Assembly (NCBI GenBank): GCA_003153555.1
Contig: PLZS01000082.1
Location: 1 to 64,000, forward strand
Direction of reading: 5' to 3'
Source: Candidatus Melainabacteria bacterium
GTDB lineage: Bacteria; Cyanobacteriota; Vampirovibrionia; Obscuribacterales; Obscuribacteraceae
DNA: 64,000 nucleotides
A model generated the notes under the pieces. The model worked only from the letters and a program-made list of their open reading frames with translations. It had not been told where the DNA came from and searched no databases. A program made the translations under genes and the position numbers. This document shows, piece after piece, positions 38,879-49,024 of the stretch (positions are counted from its first letter, which is position 1; every line of letters begins with the position of its first letter).

Positions 38879-40190
38879 ATCATTGCTGATTAAAAACGGC
38901 CTTCTTATAGATGGCACAAAAACACAACGCCTGGATGTTCGAATAGACTCCGGAGTCGTCTCGGAGTTAGCGGAACACCTTGATAATAGCAAAGACGATG
39001 AGCAAATCGATGCAACCGGCTTGTGGCTAACACCGGGCTTCATCGATCTACATACACATTTAAGGGATTTAGGACAATCAAACAAAGAGGATATCTTCAC
39101 TGGCACCCTTTCGGCGGCTTGCGGTGGTTACACAACCGTTGTAGCGATGGCGAACACAGATCCGCCCACGGACAATGTGCTGGTTATGTCTCGTATCAAG
39201 CAGTTAATCGCTGAGAGAGCCTGTATTGAAGTTCTGCCGGTTGCTTGCGTTACGAAAGGAATGGCAGGAAACGAATTAACCGAGATGGTTGCCTTAGCGG
39301 ATATGGGTGTGGTCGCTTTCTCGGACGATGGTTTACCAGTCACGAACCTAGCCGTCCTTCGCCGCGCTCTTGAGTATGCTGAGCTGGCAGAACGATTCAT
39401 CATCAGTCATGCCGAAGATAGAGATTTAGCGGCTGGAGGCTGCATCAATGAATCGCCAGCAGCGACAAGGCTAGGACTTCCTTCCATTACGCCAGCGGCT
39501 GAATCTGCATGTATTGCCAGAGAAATCGAAGTGGTGCGTCAAACTGGCGGACGGCTTCATTTTGCCCACGTCTCCACCGCGGCGTCAGTCGCTTTGATTC
39601 GTCATGCAAAGGCGAGCAATCTGCGCGTCACCGCAGATGTTACCCCGCATCATCTCGTGCTTTCGGATGAGGACATAAAAGACTTTGATACGTCCTTTAA
39701 AATGAATCCACCGTTGCGCTCGAAAGCCGATCAAGAAGAGTGCGTGAAAGGTCTAAAAGATGGAACACTCGATGCCATCGCCACCGACCACGCTCCGCAC
39801 AGTCGATCTGACAAAGCTAAAACTTTTGACGACGCACCATTTGGAGTGATTGGCTTGGAAACTGCCTTTTCGTTAGTTTATGAACGCCTGGTTTTATCAG
39901 GAGAAATTTCACAACATGATCTGCTTGCACTCATGATGTCGAATCCAGCGGGGATACTTGCTCGTAAAGGCACTGTAGACAAGGGTGATGTAGCCAATTT
40001 CGCGCTTATACAACCCAAATTGTCGTGGATTTATAGAACTAAAGAAGGCTTCTCGAAGAGCATTAATTCGCCATTCAACGAAAGAAAAATGACTGGGAAA
40101 AATCTGCTCACGATTTATCAAGGGCAAACGGTTTATCGCGACGAGCAACATCTGCCGAAGCTGACTGTCAGCCAATCAACATCACACTAG
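38871..40190 (+). CDS. pyrC: Dihydroorotase (TTG start overlapping pyrB)
   Basis: 'TPGFIDLHTHLRDLGQSNKEDIFTGTLSAACGGYTTVVAMANTDPPTD...IATDHAPHS'. Confidence 0.96.
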   Translation: MSKSLLIKNGLLIDGTKTQRLDVRIDSGVVSELAEHLDNSKDDEQIDATGLWLTPGFIDLHTHLRDLGQSNKEDIFTGTLSAACGGYTTVVAMANTDPPTDNVLVMSRIKQLIAERACIEVLPVACVTKGMAGNELTEMVALADMGVVAFSDDGLPVTNLAVLRRALEYAELAERFIISHAEDRDLAAGGCINESPAATRLGLPSITPAAESACIAREIEVVRQTGGRLHFAHVSTAASVALIRHAKASNLRVTADVTPHHLVLSDEDIKDFDTSFKMNPPLRSKADQEECVKGLKDGTLDAIATDHAPHSRSDKAKTFDDAPFGVIGLETAFSLVYERLVLSGEISQHDLLALMMSNPAGILARKGTVDKGDVANFALIQPKLSWIYRTKEGFSKSINSPFNERKMTGKNLLTIYQGQTVYRDEQHLPKLTVSQSTSH

Positions 40191-40205
40191 ATCTAAGTTA
40201 CTACA

Positions 40206-40676
40206 ATGAACGGCAACGCTATTTTAATGAGCTTGTGGAGAAAAACCAGCAAATACAGATTCATTTTAGTCATGAGTGCTGTTGCTGTAATCGCACTGAA
40301 ATTACCACTGCAGATATACATGACACTGGGCAGATACCAACATATAGGCATCGCCCTCTTTTTATTTGGCATGGGTTACGTCATGCAACTAATTTGGTCA
40401 TGGCGAATTTATACAAAGTGGGCGAGAATCAGCAATTGTGCTACTTGCGTCTTCTTTTGCTCAGTAGGCATGTTCTTTTATGCCAATTCCTGGCTGGATA
40501 CGAGCATTGCTGAACCAACCGAAGAAAGGATGATGCTTCGCAGTATTTTTTTAGGCATTTATCTGTTTCTTGCAGTTATAGTTGCTGCGATTTGGCTGAC
40601 GTGGATTCATGAGGATGGAAAAGCTGTTCCCGTGAAGGTTTCCGAGCACGAGCAAAACGAAGACGCGAGAAAATAG
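40206..40676 (+). CDS. Hypothetical membrane protein
   Basis: Four predicted TM segments; follows pyrBC. Confidence 0.5.
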   Translation: MNGNAILMSLWRKTSKYRFILVMSAVAVIALKLPLQIYMTLGRYQHIGIALFLFGMGYVMQLIWSWRIYTKWARISNCATCVFFCSVGMFFYANSWLDTSIAEPTEERMMLRSIFLGIYLFLAVIVAAIWLTWIHEDGKAVPVKVSEHEQNEDARK

Positions 40677-40707
40677 TGAAGTACAATTACAACAATCGAG
40701 GCAATAG

Positions 40708-41202
40708 TTGAAGCGGCTTATATTATTAGTTGGAATACCAGGCGCCGGTAAATCCACCCTTGCAAAGAAAATTATCGAAAAGGGTTTTCACTGTTTGAGC
40801 GCTGATCCAATTCGCGAAGAGTTGTATGGAGACGCAGCCGAGCAAGGCGATAAGGAGCAGGTCTTTAAAATCTTTTTTGAACGACTCGATGATGCTCTGG
40901 CTAAAGAATTGGACATCATCATCGACAACACCAACCTCAATCCTCGACAAAGAAAACCAATTTTGGAAAAAGCGCGGAAAGCTGGTTACAGCGACATTCA
41001 ATTGTGGTTGTTAGACGTGCCGTTGGACGTCTGCTTGAAGAGAAACGCTAGCCGTAACAGAGTCGTTCCTGACGATATAGTGGCAAACATGTTTATGGAG
41101 CTGAACAGATCCGGCAGACCCCAAAGAACCGAGGGCAAACTCGTTTTGATCAGGCCAGGAAATGACGAAAACGACTTTCGATTTTTCTTTCCACAATCAT
41201 AG
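40708..41202 (+). CDS. P-loop kinase (AAA_33 / polynucleotide-kinase-like)
   Basis: 'LILLVGIPGAGKSTLAKKI...LSADPIREELYGD...IIIDNTNLNPRQRKPIL...LDVPLDVCLKRNASRNRVVPDDIV'. Confidence 0.85.
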   Translation: MKRLILLVGIPGAGKSTLAKKIIEKGFHCLSADPIREELYGDAAEQGDKEQVFKIFFERLDDALAKELDIIIDNTNLNPRQRKPILEKARKAGYSDIQLWLLDVPLDVCLKRNASRNRVVPDDIVANMFMELNRSGRPQRTEGKLVLIRPGNDENDFRFFFPQS

Positions 41203-41344
41203 TAGCTCTAATAGTCACTACTCAATGCTAATGCTACTTGCTTATGCAAGTGTGGCGCATCCTCTTGGCATAAGAATCCTGATTGCACACGACGCGTTTG
41301 CGGCCGGACAAATCCGGACTACTGAGCGGCTACACAGGCTCTAG

Positions 41345-41901
41345 TTAAAAACCAGAACTGTCATAACTTGCGTCAACATTTTCCGAAACGTTTTTCACAG
41401 CATAGAACCTTGCCACCGGTGCCAGAGTCTCGGTACCAGATAAGCTAAATTCGCTGCCTTTCACGAACTCATCGCCGCCCCATGCGGCAGGCAAGACGCT
41501 GCCATGACCAGTGGTCAAACCCTTACTGCGGTCACCTGTAATGCCTCTTTCGATGCGATGGTCAGGGGTGAATCCCGGCTCCCCAAATGGAGGCAGTCCG
41601 ACCGTTCCCTCGTCACCATATATGGCATCAGCATTTCCCTTCGCTTGAAGCACAAAACTGTCTAACGTAGTTTCAGGCAATCCATTTCTTCTGTGCTCAC
41701 CCCAAAGATCCGAGCCAACTGACATTGGCCTATTGACTTCTGCTCGGGTCGACCTCTTAATGCCACACGAGAAATACCGAAGTCTCGCGCTTGCATGCCA
41801 GTGTGTCGAGTGGTGTTGCCGTAGACACCAGGGCTGGCTGCAAATGTTGGATCGCAATAGAACACGCACCAGGTCAGTGCAATCAAAATCAAAAGATGCA
41901 T
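41345..41901 (-). pseudogene. Secreted hypothetical protein split by a frameshift
   Basis: Signal peptide 'MHLLILIALTWCVFYCDPTFAASPGVYG' (ORF 41662..41901) lies in a different frame from the C-terminal ORF 41345..41869; the frames can be joined around 41730-41760. Confidence 0.45.
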
Positions 41902-42000
41902 AGTAAATTCTTCTCCGAGTCGAGACTCAGAACCTACAGTGCAAATTTGAGAAATTTTTGAGGAAGCACAAGTCCATTCTCTTCTAACAATGGCGTTATC

Positions 42001-42699
42001 TCAATGGCGGTCCGGTATCTGAACGTAGCCATGCTGCGGTATACGGATTCCCTGCCAAGCCAGTGGCTTTACCTCTGGAAGCACCGTCAGGAGTGCCCGA
42101 GACTCACAGCGTCCTGCCAAACATCTTGAACTTAGCCACTCCGGCATCCATCGAATACACTCGTTAACCCACGTGCTTTGGTTTCGGTTAAATCGGTACA
42201 TGCCAAGGTCGATTTGTTCAGGAGTCACCAATTTTTTACCAATGTGCCAAAGCGCTCTGATTGCATTACCTACCGTGTTATCGCCTGTGCAAATACCCTT
42301 TCTTGATGCAATTCTGTGCATTTTTATTTTGGTGTCACCGATATGAAAATAGCTCGTCGAACCATTGGTGTAGAAAGTTGGAATCTCGTTTTGGTCGCGC
42401 TTCAGTCCTAATTTAACTGCGATGTCATTGCCATGTTCAAGCAACTGCTTACCGAAAGCATCCGCTTTCACTCGCGCTATTTCCTCAATCGAATATTCTT
42501 GATTCGTAAAATCTTGACGCACAAATACTCCGCGCGCTAGACGGACAATGCTTCCAGCATTGACCATTCGGTAAAGACACTGATCAACAGCTCCTCGGGA
42601 GCCCATCTTCAACACATCTCTAGTAGTGAACAACTCTCCGGAGCGGAGTTTTACTATGTAGTTGCGAATTAGATAAGTGCACACAATGTTTCCCTCCAT
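42001..42699 (-). CDS. AbiEi-antitoxin-like / DUF6088-like protein
   Basis: 'IVKLRSGELFTTRDVLKMGSRGAVDQCLYRMVNAGSIVRLARGVFVR' winged-helix and 'NGSTSYFHIGDTKIKMHRIASRK...TVGNAIRALWHIGK'. Confidence 0.75.
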   Translation of the reverse strand: MEGNIVCTYLIRNYIVKLRSGELFTTRDVLKMGSRGAVDQCLYRMVNAGSIVRLARGVFVRQDFTNQEYSIEEIARVKADAFGKQLLEHGNDIAVKLGLKRDQNEIPTFYTNGSTSYFHIGDTKIKMHRIASRKGICTGDNTVGNAIRALWHIGKKLVTPEQIDLGMYRFNRNQSTWVNECIRWMPEWLSSRCLAGRCESRALLTVLPEVKPLAWQGIRIPQHGYVQIPDRH

Positions 42700-42785
42700 A
42701 AGAAGTACCTATGTATTGATACGTTCAGATTTAGAAAAAGTTCAAATCATTGCCAGTTAGTCCGCCTTTTTTCGACTCTCAAGTC

Positions 42786-42811
42786 GTTAGAAAAAAACAC
42801 GTTTTTCTAAC
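42786..42811. repeat. Dispersed hairpin GTTAGAAAAAAACACGTTTTTCTAAC
   Basis: Near-perfect inverted repeat; second copy at 42868..42893. Confidence 0.6.
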
Positions 42812-43036
42812 AAATCCTGACAGGTAGCACGATGGAGAGACTCTATGAAATCCCCGCGCTATGACAAGTTAGAAATAAAATCGTTTTTCTAAAAAAGGCG
42901 ACAAGCCTTTTTTAAGAGTGGTGCCTTTTTAATATTTCTGATCAGAGATAGAATTATTTGAGTTCACGCTCTCAAGCTAGCGATAAACGCTTAACGAGAT
43001 TAACACTGGATTATTGGCAGACAGAAATCATTCATT

Positions 43037-43303
43037 TTAAATGATTAAGCAGTCACAATTTTCACGAAAATCGCAACCAGGATCGTGGACAACGAAAGCA
43101 TAAAATTTCTGATTACATCCATCCGTGAACCATCCTACTGGAACCAATACTTCCTCCGGTCCACTGTAATCTGGCTGTCCCCAGGACGACTCGACAGCTT
43201 CCAACTGTTCAGGGGTGAGCGAATGAATCAGAAAAATACGATGCTCTTCATGCTCGCCGTTGAGCAGATCAAACCAATAGGTCTCACCTTCATATTCAAG
43301 CAA
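43037..43303 (-). CDS. Hypothetical protein (reading frame stays open further upstream)
   Basis: ORF 'LLEYEGETYWFDLLNGEHEEHRIFLIHSLTPEQLEAVES'; same frame upstream reads 'YEAKIQPRSRQWYLDGGAWYDGPLNG'. Confidence 0.5.
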   Translation of the reverse strand: MLEYEGETYWFDLLNGEHEEHRIFLIHSLTPEQLEAVESSWGQPDYSGPEEVLVPVGWFTDGCNQKFYAFVVHDPGCDFRENCDCLII

Positions 43304-43691
43304 GCCGTTGAGAGGTCCATCATACCAAGCGCCACCATCGAGATACCATTGACGCGATCGGGGTTGAATCTTCGCCTCGTAAACTGCGGCAGACCCTCTG
43401 TGGAGAGCTGTCCTAAAAAATGTGTTTCGCGCATAACTGCCTCGCAGTGATTCTAAGCCACAATGGAGTACATCTTGGAAAGAGTGCTTCCGGAAAAGAT
43501 TACATCACGACTGCCTTCACTAGATGATCAGTCCGCAAAATGAAAGTGAATGCTTTAACCGATCCACTGAACGCCTCTCATGAGCAATAACTTAGTCAGC
43601 GCATACGAAGTAACAGCAAAAGGATCAAGCCTCAGGTTAGCGCTCTAGCGCTCTGGATTTATACTAGTTTCTATAGTATTAAAAATCAAAA

Positions 43692-43730
43692 AGAAAGGTT
43701 AACACCGCATATGGTGCAACCTTCCTAAAC
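43692..43730 (-). terminator. Probable rho-independent terminator of the GH1 gene
   Basis: AAGGTT-aa-CACC-gcatat-GGTG-c-AACCTT hairpin; T-rich on the minus strand immediately beyond it. Confidence 0.55.
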
Positions 43731-43815
43731 CAAACCAGGAAATTGGAGACCAAACGCAGGCAGATTTGCTCTGCGTTTGGTTCCAGATCCGGCTACTCCT
43801 GTTGGGGAGTTTGGT

Positions 43816-45210
43816 TTACCGTCGTTTGCCCGATTTTCGCGAGCCGCGGACGTTGAACTTGATCATGTCGCGAAACCAGAGACCACTGTCCTTGATGGTC
43901 CGCACCAATGTGTTGCGGTCGACATGAACAATGCCGAAGGTCATCTTGAAGCCAAGCGACCATTCGAGATTGTCCATCAAACTCCAAGCAAAGTAGCCGG
44001 CAACGTTGACACCCGCAGCGACTGCGGATTCCAGAGCGCTGAGATGATCGTGAATGTAGGCCATGCGACCAACATCACGTACCCGACCTTTGGCAAACGT
44101 ATCATCCAGCGCCGCACCGTTTTCGGTGATGAAGATCGGCGGCAGACGATACTCCTCGTTCATGCTAACCAGCATCCGCGTTAGCGCTGGTGCATGAATT
44201 TCCCAGCCCATCAAGGTTTTCTGGGCACCCGGCATGTCGATGATGCCACCGTTCTCGTCAACCACGTGGCGCAAATACCAGTTCACACCGAGGTAATCGA
44301 TGCGCTGAGAGATGATCGCCATGTCGCCGGGATGGATGACCGCACCGGTAGCAGCCATTTCTTCCAGCACCACATCCGGATAACGAGCCTTGAAGATCGC
44401 CTCCAGATAGATGGCATAGTTCTTCAGCCAGTGCCGCCTAGCTGCGTTCACCGAAGCCGGATTGGCAGCGTCCTTAGCTTCCGCGGGCACCAGATTCAGG
44501 GTCACACCGATTTTGAAGTCGGGGTTGATCGAGCGCAACGCCTGAGTAGCCAGCCCATGCGCGAGCATGAGATTGTGAGCAACCTTGACGCGCAAATTTG
44601 GGTCGCTGAGACCGGGAGCGAGTCCGTCCCCGATGTAGCCGGCGACGATCACTTCCGGCTCATTGAGCGTGCCGAAATACTTGACGCGATCGCCGAGGCG
44701 ATGGGCAATCAACGCCGCGAAATCAGCAAAGGCATATGCCGTATCGCGATTCAGCCAACCACCTTCGTCTTCGAGAGCCTGCGGCAGGTCCCAATGGTAG
44801 AGCGTGACGTACGGCTCGATGCCGTTGCGGAGCAGCTCATCCACCAGGCGACTGTAGAATTCAAGCCCTTGCTCGTTGACTTTGCCCTTGCCCAAAGGCA
44901 AAACGCGCGACCACGAGATCGAGAAGCGATAGGCCTTCAGGTTCATGCTCTTCATCATCCGCACGTCTTCTTCCATGCGGTTGTAATGGTCGCAAGCGAC
45001 CGCGCCGTGATCGAGATGCGGGCGTGTTTCGAAATAGCGCTCCCAGATCGAGGCGCCGCGCCCGGTCTCTTCGCCAACTCCGCCTTCGATTTGGTACGCC
45101 GACGTCGAGGCACCAAATACGAAGTCAGGGGCAAAAGCGTACTTGTGAATCGGAACGGGGCTGTCCTTGGCTTTCCAGCGGGCAGACCGTTCGTAGTTTG
45201 CTTTAGACAT
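43816..45210 (-). CDS. GH1 beta-glucosidase
   Basis: 'FVFGASTSAYQIEGG', 'RFSISWSRVLP', 'TLYHWDLPQAL', 'GTLNEPEV' (acid/base), 'IFITENGAA' (nucleophile). Start reassigned to MSKANYERS. Confidence 0.97.
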   Translation of the reverse strand: MSKANYERSARWKAKDSPVPIHKYAFAPDFVFGASTSAYQIEGGVGEETGRGASIWERYFETRPHLDHGAVACDHYNRMEEDVRMMKSMNLKAYRFSISWSRVLPLGKGKVNEQGLEFYSRLVDELLRNGIEPYVTLYHWDLPQALEDEGGWLNRDTAYAFADFAALIAHRLGDRVKYFGTLNEPEVIVAGYIGDGLAPGLSDPNLRVKVAHNLMLAHGLATQALRSINPDFKIGVTLNLVPAEAKDAANPASVNAARRHWLKNYAIYLEAIFKARYPDVVLEEMAATGAVIHPGDMAIISQRIDYLGVNWYLRHVVDENGGIIDMPGAQKTLMGWEIHAPALTRMLVSMNEEYRLPPIFITENGAALDDTFAKGRVRDVGRMAYIHDHLSALESAVAAGVNVAGYFAWSLMDNLEWSLGFKMTFGIVHVDRNTLVRTIKDSGLWFRDMIKFNVRGSRKSGKRR

Positions 45211-45343
45211 TTGAGTTCTCCTGTATCCCGATGCGGGAATGAATGCCAGGTGGGCGCAAACGCACGGAATCATGCGCCTACGCTTCCTGGACTCTGTTGA
45301 AAATCACTGACCTTGCCGATAGGCGCGGAGGACTCAGTGCTGC

Positions 45344-46687
45344 TTACGAGAGCCAGCCACCCTTGAATCCAGCACGTCGAAGCGCTCGCTTGAGCGAACG
45401 GTCCTTGCGCATCACCTGCCAAACAAAGTCGCTACGATAGTTCTCGATCATGAGAACTATTGGTCCCTGGTCGATTGCCACCCGATCCTCGTCCACCCAG
45501 CCAGAAGGCTTGGTGAGGTCGTAGGTCGGGTTGAAGGCATCAACGAAACCGCTCAGCTCCGAGAAGAGCTCTGGGCGGTGCTTAAGCCAGTAACGCATCG
45601 TGCGGATGGCTTTACCGGGTGTGAACGGAACAGCGCTGATCGCCGCTGTGGGCGCGATCGTGCCGTCATCAAAACCACGCGGCGAACCTCGTTCGCTGTA
45701 TCCGCGGAAAGTGCGCTCCTTGCCGTCGACGACCTTGGTGCCATTACCCGGTCCATCGCAAGCAGTCAGCCCCCAGTCGAGTTCGTCGTATCCCCGCCAC
45801 TGATTGGGATTGTCAACGGAGTAACGATGCTGGGCCTTGGTTGCCCGCATACTGTTCGTGAAGTAGTCGAAACCGAGCCGACGATTGGTATCATCAGCGA
45901 TGCCTCGAAAATCGATCCAGCAGTGCGGGTACTGGTAGCAGAACAACGGTGTGCCCGGCATGGCGATGTACTTCTTGCCACCCAGGCTTTCCGCCTTCAC
46001 ACCATCGAGAAACGAAGTCCAGCAGGCGCTCGGCGCCGGCTTGCCCTTGGCTGACAAAGCCATCAGGTAGAGCAGCAAGGCTTCGCTGTAGCCCTGGTAG
46101 ACGTAGGGAATCAGTCCCTGCTCGGGTGTCCAGCCGTGCAGAATCTTGTAGTCGGCGCGCACCAACCAGTTCCAATCCACGCGCTCAAGGAGAGCGGTGG
46201 ACAGATTCCGAATCTCCTTCTCGACGGCGTTGCGCTTGGTGAAATAAGCGCGGGCGAAACTGACACCGGCCATGAGAAGGGCGGTGTCAATCGAGGAGAG
46301 TTCGGAATCCCAGAAGGTCGGGGCTGTGGCGCGCAAGCCTGTGCGCGGGTCCAGGAAGTGGTAGAAGAAGCCGCGATTGCCGCTGAAGCCTTCTCTGCCT
46401 TCACCCTGAGGGGCGTTGGCGAGAACGCGCAGTACTTTCACTGCGTAAGCGACAGCCTCATCGCGTAAAATCCATTTGCGGTTGACCGCAACTGGGTAAG
46501 CGGTCAAGGCAAACCCGACACCAGCGATGGTGGCGGGTGAGCCTTGCCTGTTTCGGTCAAAGATCAGACCGGTGTCATGGTTCTGACTGTCGAGAAACCA
46601 TTGGAAGGTTGCTCGCTGCACCCGCTCGAGGACGTCTTCGTCACTCAAGTGGTGCTTTCGAACTTTCTGCTGTGCGAGTTTTTTCAT
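45344..46687 (-). CDS. Glucoamylase-family protein (PF10091-like, GH144-type beta-glucan hydrolase candidate)
   Basis: 'VQRATFQWFLDSQNHDTGLIFDRN...ATIAGVGFALTAYPVAV...GFFYHFLD...TFWDSELSSIDTALLMAGV...WGLTACDGPG...GTIAPTAAISAVPFTP'. Confidence 0.88.
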   Translation of the reverse strand: MKKLAQQKVRKHHLSDEDVLERVQRATFQWFLDSQNHDTGLIFDRNRQGSPATIAGVGFALTAYPVAVNRKWILRDEAVAYAVKVLRVLANAPQGEGREGFSGNRGFFYHFLDPRTGLRATAPTFWDSELSSIDTALLMAGVSFARAYFTKRNAVEKEIRNLSTALLERVDWNWLVRADYKILHGWTPEQGLIPYVYQGYSEALLLYLMALSAKGKPAPSACWTSFLDGVKAESLGGKKYIAMPGTPLFCYQYPHCWIDFRGIADDTNRRLGFDYFTNSMRATKAQHRYSVDNPNQWRGYDELDWGLTACDGPGNGTKVVDGKERTFRGYSERGSPRGFDDGTIAPTAAISAVPFTPGKAIRTMRYWLKHRPELFSELSGFVDAFNPTYDLTKPSGWVDEDRVAIDQGPIVLMIENYRSDFVWQVMRKDRSLKRALRRAGFKGGWLS

Positions 46688-48444
46688 GGTGATATCTCGT
46701 GGGTTAGTCCATACTCGGTCGCCGAGTGAATCTTCCAGGAACCATTTCCCAGAAGCTCGAGAACGTGCGAATGGTGTTCAACCAGTGCTGGTCTGTGACC
46801 GACGCTGATCACGGTTGCTCCGACGCTCTGCAACACTGTGTAGAGCAACCTTTCATTTTCGGGATCAAGAGCCGAAGTCGCTTCATCGAGAAACGCATAC
46901 TTCGGCTTGGTAAGAATCACTCTGGCCATGCTCAAGAGCTGTTGCTGACCAGGCGAAAGCTTCTCGCGCCAGTTCCTGATCGCGTCCAACCCACCCACTT
47001 CGAGGGCCAGGTTAGGCAGGCGAACGAGGTTCAGCAAAGCTAGTAATTGAGCATCGTTGCCGCAGGCTTGCGTGCTGGGATAACACAGAGCTTCTCGCAA
47101 TGTGCATTCCGGCACGTAGGGTCTTTGCGGCAGAAACATCAAGTCGGCAAGTCGGGGTCGGTAAACGCGACCGCAGCCTGCTCTCGAGATGCCGGCAATC
47201 GCACGCAGAAGCGTGGATTTGCCACATCCGCTAGGACCCATAATCAGGAGACTGGATCCCGCGGGCAGTTGAAACGAAATGTTCTCCACCAGTGTTCTGG
47301 TAGCGTCTGGCGTCAGAACCGTGACGTCAGCAAGGGCGAGCCTGTCTGCCGTGACTATTTCGATGGTCTTGGCCGAATCCGCGGTCTTAGCATCGTACTC
47401 GTCCAGCACTTCCACAAAGGAGCCAACCCGATTGATGTTTGCAGCATACGAGCTGATGCCCGTGAACTGCTGAACGAGCAGGGTCATGCCACTGAAAATG
47501 GTGCCGAAGGCCATACCAGCCCGGGTAATCTCGCCGAAATCGATTTGGTTATCGAAGTACAGCGAGGCGATCACCGCTGCCGGAATGAGCGGTACGAGAA
47601 GGTTGAAGGGGATCGTGAAGAAACCAAGATTACGATTGACGCAGGCCATATCGTAAAGATTGGCTATCGTACGCCGCAAAGCGTCCGTTGACGATCGCTG
47701 CTCGCGAGCCTCACCATTGTACAAAGCGATGGACTCGGCGTCTCTGCGCACGTCGGTTAGACAATGACGCAGATTAGCTTCGAGCGCACTTTGCACAAAG
47801 TTCAGAGCGATGAGCTTCTTGCCGATCCACAACGAAACGAACGAACCAATCACCGAATATGCCACCACTGTAAAACTGAGAGTCGGGGAAATCGACCAGA
47901 GCACACCGATGAAGGTGCTGATGTTGACGAGCGCGTCAAGAACCGAGACGAACAATCCAACCGACGAATTGCAGAATGTTTCAACATCCTGGGTCATTCG
48001 CTGATCGGGATTGTCGATGCGCGGGTCGTTGTTGAGCTTGTAGTAAGTGTGACCGCCGAAAAAGCGACCGAACAGATGGTTCGATAGCCACTCTCGCCAC
48101 ACCAAAGCAAGCCGCGTGCGCAAAAATTGGTAGTAAACGGTGATCGGGGTGGCGAGCAGCATGACGAAGGCGAACTGCGTCATAGACCACGAAAAAGCGT
48201 GCACTTCTTGCTTTTGAAGTGCAGTCATGGTCTCGCCGGCGATTTTGCCAATGTAAACATTGACTGCCGACGAAACAAATAAAAGTATCAGCACGGCCAC
48301 AAGCATTGCAGATGCTTTGTAGCGTTGCTCTGAGATCCAGAACGGTTTCCCTACCGCATACAGGCGCCTCCAGGCAATTCTGTCTGTCATGGGGTTCATG
48401 ACAAATCTCCGGATTGGAAAAGGGGTAATGCAGTTGCGAGCCAC
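46684..48444 (-). CDS. ABC transporter, fused permease/ATPase of YddA/SbmA-BacA/ABCD type
   Basis: 'RMTQDVETF', Walker A 'GPSGCGKSTLL', 'LSPGQQQLLSMARVILTKPKYAFLDEATSALD'; 4-nt overlap with the glucoamylase-family gene. Confidence 0.92.
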   Translation of the reverse strand: MARNCITPFPIRRFVMNPMTDRIAWRRLYAVGKPFWISEQRYKASAMLVAVLILLFVSSAVNVYIGKIAGETMTALQKQEVHAFSWSMTQFAFVMLLATPITVYYQFLRTRLALVWREWLSNHLFGRFFGGHTYYKLNNDPRIDNPDQRMTQDVETFCNSSVGLFVSVLDALVNISTFIGVLWSISPTLSFTVVAYSVIGSFVSLWIGKKLIALNFVQSALEANLRHCLTDVRRDAESIALYNGEAREQRSSTDALRRTIANLYDMACVNRNLGFFTIPFNLLVPLIPAAVIASLYFDNQIDFGEITRAGMAFGTIFSGMTLLVQQFTGISSYAANINRVGSFVEVLDEYDAKTADSAKTIEIVTADRLALADVTVLTPDATRTLVENISFQLPAGSSLLIMGPSGCGKSTLLRAIAGISRAGCGRVYRPRLADLMFLPQRPYVPECTLREALCYPSTQACGNDAQLLALLNLVRLPNLALEVGGLDAIRNWREKLSPGQQQLLSMARVILTKPKYAFLDEATSALDPENERLLYTVLQSVGATVISVGHRPALVEHHSHVLELLGNGSWKIHSATEYGLTHEISP

Positions 48445-49024
48445 GTTTGCTGGCTGCGAAAACTTCTAACTTGGTCAGCGAGTGTGATCGTGCCAATGCC
48501 CGATGCGCTATGCACCGTAAGTTAGAAGACAAAAATAAGCTGAAAGATGTAGAGAGTTAAAGAAATAAGTTCAAAGAAAAGAAAAAACGATATCTTAAGA
48601 ACTAACGTTTATAACTAGCCAATACAAGTTCCGCGCGACAAGCAATCTCAAGAGGATCATGAAGGCGTGTTACGACTCTAATGGCAAATACGTGGTTGAG
48701 GGAGTTGTACGTTGCACTCTACGCAGCTGTGCAAAGCCATTTTTTGATGAGAAATCTCTCAGGCCGCGATTGGAACGATTGCACTAACCGCACCATCTTG
48801 ATGTAACGACAATCGCTAGGCTGGCGCGAAGAGTACCCAAAGTGTTTCCACAAGCTTAGATTGGTCGACGCGCTTGGACATAAGCAAGCTCAGATTGCTC
48901 GAAAATTTGGACAAAGTAAGCTCATTCGCATCACCCCGAGCCTTCCTAAAACCGAGAATATCGGCACCTCATATGGTGCTGCTCATGATCCCAAGTCAAT
49001 GGCACAACGCATGTTAGAGTGTGA

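Noticed and set aside
43692-43730. CACCGCATATGGTGCA resembles a stretch of pUC/pBR cloning vectors
   Set aside because: The match is to a self-complementary core only. Flanking bases do not look like vector and related hairpins occur elsewhere in the window.
44194-45300. 368-aa plus-strand ORF opposite the GH1 gene
   Set aside because: Antisense shadow ORF of a GC-rich gene; composition is not protein-like and the GH1 reading is certain.
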